In this document: piece after piece, positions 63,486 to 64,000 of the stretch
Layout: each line of letters begins with the position of its first letter
How positions within the stretch are numbered: the stretch's first letter is position 1
Origin: Chryseobacterium sp. ZHDP1
GTDB taxonomy: Bacteria; Bacteroidota; Bacteroidia; Flavobacteriales; Weeksellaceae
DNA: 64,000 nucleotides
Direction of reading: 5' to 3'
NCBI RefSeq assembly: GCF_018603435.1
Contig: NZ_CP075682.1
Span: 310,001 to 374,000, forward strand
The notes under the pieces: generated by a model
What the model saw: only the letters and a program-made list of their open reading frames with translations
The model's database searches: none
Told to the model about the DNA's origin: nothing
Translations under genes and position numbers: made by a program

Positions 63486-64000
63486 CTAATTTTTTATTGC
63501 TTTTACGGTATACTTAGAACCGTCTTTCAATTGGATAATCAACAGGTATAATCCTGAATTTAATGTGCTTACATTAATTTCTTTTGAAGGATTTTCAACA
63601 GTTTTAATTATTCTTCCTGAAACATCGCTGATGCTCACAGATTTTACTTTTTCAATATCTGAAATGCTTACAGTGTCTTTGAAAGGATTCGGATATATTT
63701 GAACTGCATTTTTAGCCGCTGAAACTTCACTTGTTGCCAGAATAGGATTCTGTTTTACCTCAACATTGTCCAGCAATACATCATCATAAAAATAACCGTT
63801 GCCATTTACATTTTTATCTACCGTAAATCTCACCTGAATAGTGGTGCCGTTATAAGAGGATGGCAAAGGAATTCCTACAGATCTCCACTGGTTGGAATTA
63901 GAAGTGTCGCTCCACAAAGAAACCCATCCGCTTCCGCTGTTTACTTCTACGATAAGTTTGTTGTTGTCATACGTTGAAGGGCTTACTGTAGTACTTGTAG
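63486..64000 (-). CDS. T9SS-secreted protein, 3' end only
   Basis: The frame is open to the right window edge, so the N-terminus is missing. The visible 171 residues comprise part of a jelly-roll/MAM-like carbohydrate- or protein-binding domain (QWRSVGIPLPSSYNGTTIQVRFTV, GYFYDDVLLDNVEV) and a C-terminal type A sorting domain of about 75 residues (VQIYPNPFKDTVSISD, SGRIIKTVENPSKEINVSTLNSGLYLLII). Such proteins are exported by the type IX system and often attached to the cell surface. The catalytic or binding domain lies outside the window. Confidence 0.85.
   Translation of the reverse strand, partial: TSTTVSPSTYDNNKLIVEVNSGSGWVSLWSDTSNSNQWRSVGIPLPSSYNGTTIQVRFTVDKNVNGNGYFYDDVLLDNVEVKQNPILATSEVSAAKNAVQIYPNPFKDTVSISDIEKVKSVSISDVSGRIIKTVENPSKEINVSTLNSGLYLLIIQLKDGSKYTVKAIKN

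Overview
The window looks like chromosome of a Chryseobacterium-like member of the Bacteroidota (Flavobacteriia, Weeksellaceae). The support is an AT-rich sequence, promoters of the Bacteroidota type (TTTG, about 20 bases, then TAnnTTTG), a C-terminal type IX secretion sorting domain, TonB-dependent receptors with DUF4249 and OMP_b-brl_3 partners, and a bacterial alpha-2-macroglobulin. Genus is an inference; no rRNA gene is present.

Layout. 1-10 kb: the end of a membrane 'site-specific recombinase' family protein, a minus-strand operon with recF and a DUF721 gene, and a 1978-residue alpha-2-macroglobulin. 10-15.5 kb: a plus-strand run of small, mostly unrecognised genes resembling orphan immunity genes (pentapeptide repeat, Tsi6-like, two SUKH/SMI1-like, HEAT-like, an internally duplicated protein), then an AlkB-like oxygenase and a small secreted protein with 51-bp repeats. 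16-31 kb: a minus-strand Wzx/Wzy-type exopolysaccharide locus (WecA-like initiator, four glycosyltransferases, acyltransferase, flippase, polymerase, co-polymerase, Wza-like exporter) plus a 769-residue three-domain fusion with APH-like, nucleotidyltransferase-like and thymidylate-kinase-like parts. 30.5-36 kb: the regulatory module of that locus: receiver protein, hybrid histidine kinase with HPt, FIST sensor protein and an NtrC-type sigma-54 activator.

The most interesting signal is regulatory. The three transcription units of the polysaccharide locus each carry a TTCCA-N5-TGGAA palindrome 97-107 bases before the first start codon, and between it and the gene lie sequences resembling -24/-12 sigma-54 promoters (best: GGCATG-N4-TCGC before the wza unit). 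With the neighbouring sigma-54 activator this suggests a compact, self-contained FIST/kinase/sigma-54 switch for exopolysaccharide.

36-45 kb: a small gene with its own sigma-54-like promoter, a short-chain dehydrogenase, a frameshifted IS110 copy sitting inside an older palindromic repeat, a FAD/Rieske oxidoreductase, tRNA-Ser(UGA), an AraC regulator, and two copies of a probable small RNA with terminator on the minus strand. 45-52.5 kb: a plus-strand signalling operon (two sensor kinases, single receivers, CheR, CheB). 53-64 kb: a PQQ-type sugar dehydrogenase lipoprotein, four tandem copies of a ~253-bp non-coding unit, two outer-membrane receptors with a DUF4249 lipoprotein, a MITE-like element, a di-haem cytochrome c peroxidase, a small conserved-looking protein and the 3' end of a T9SS-secreted protein cut by the window edge.
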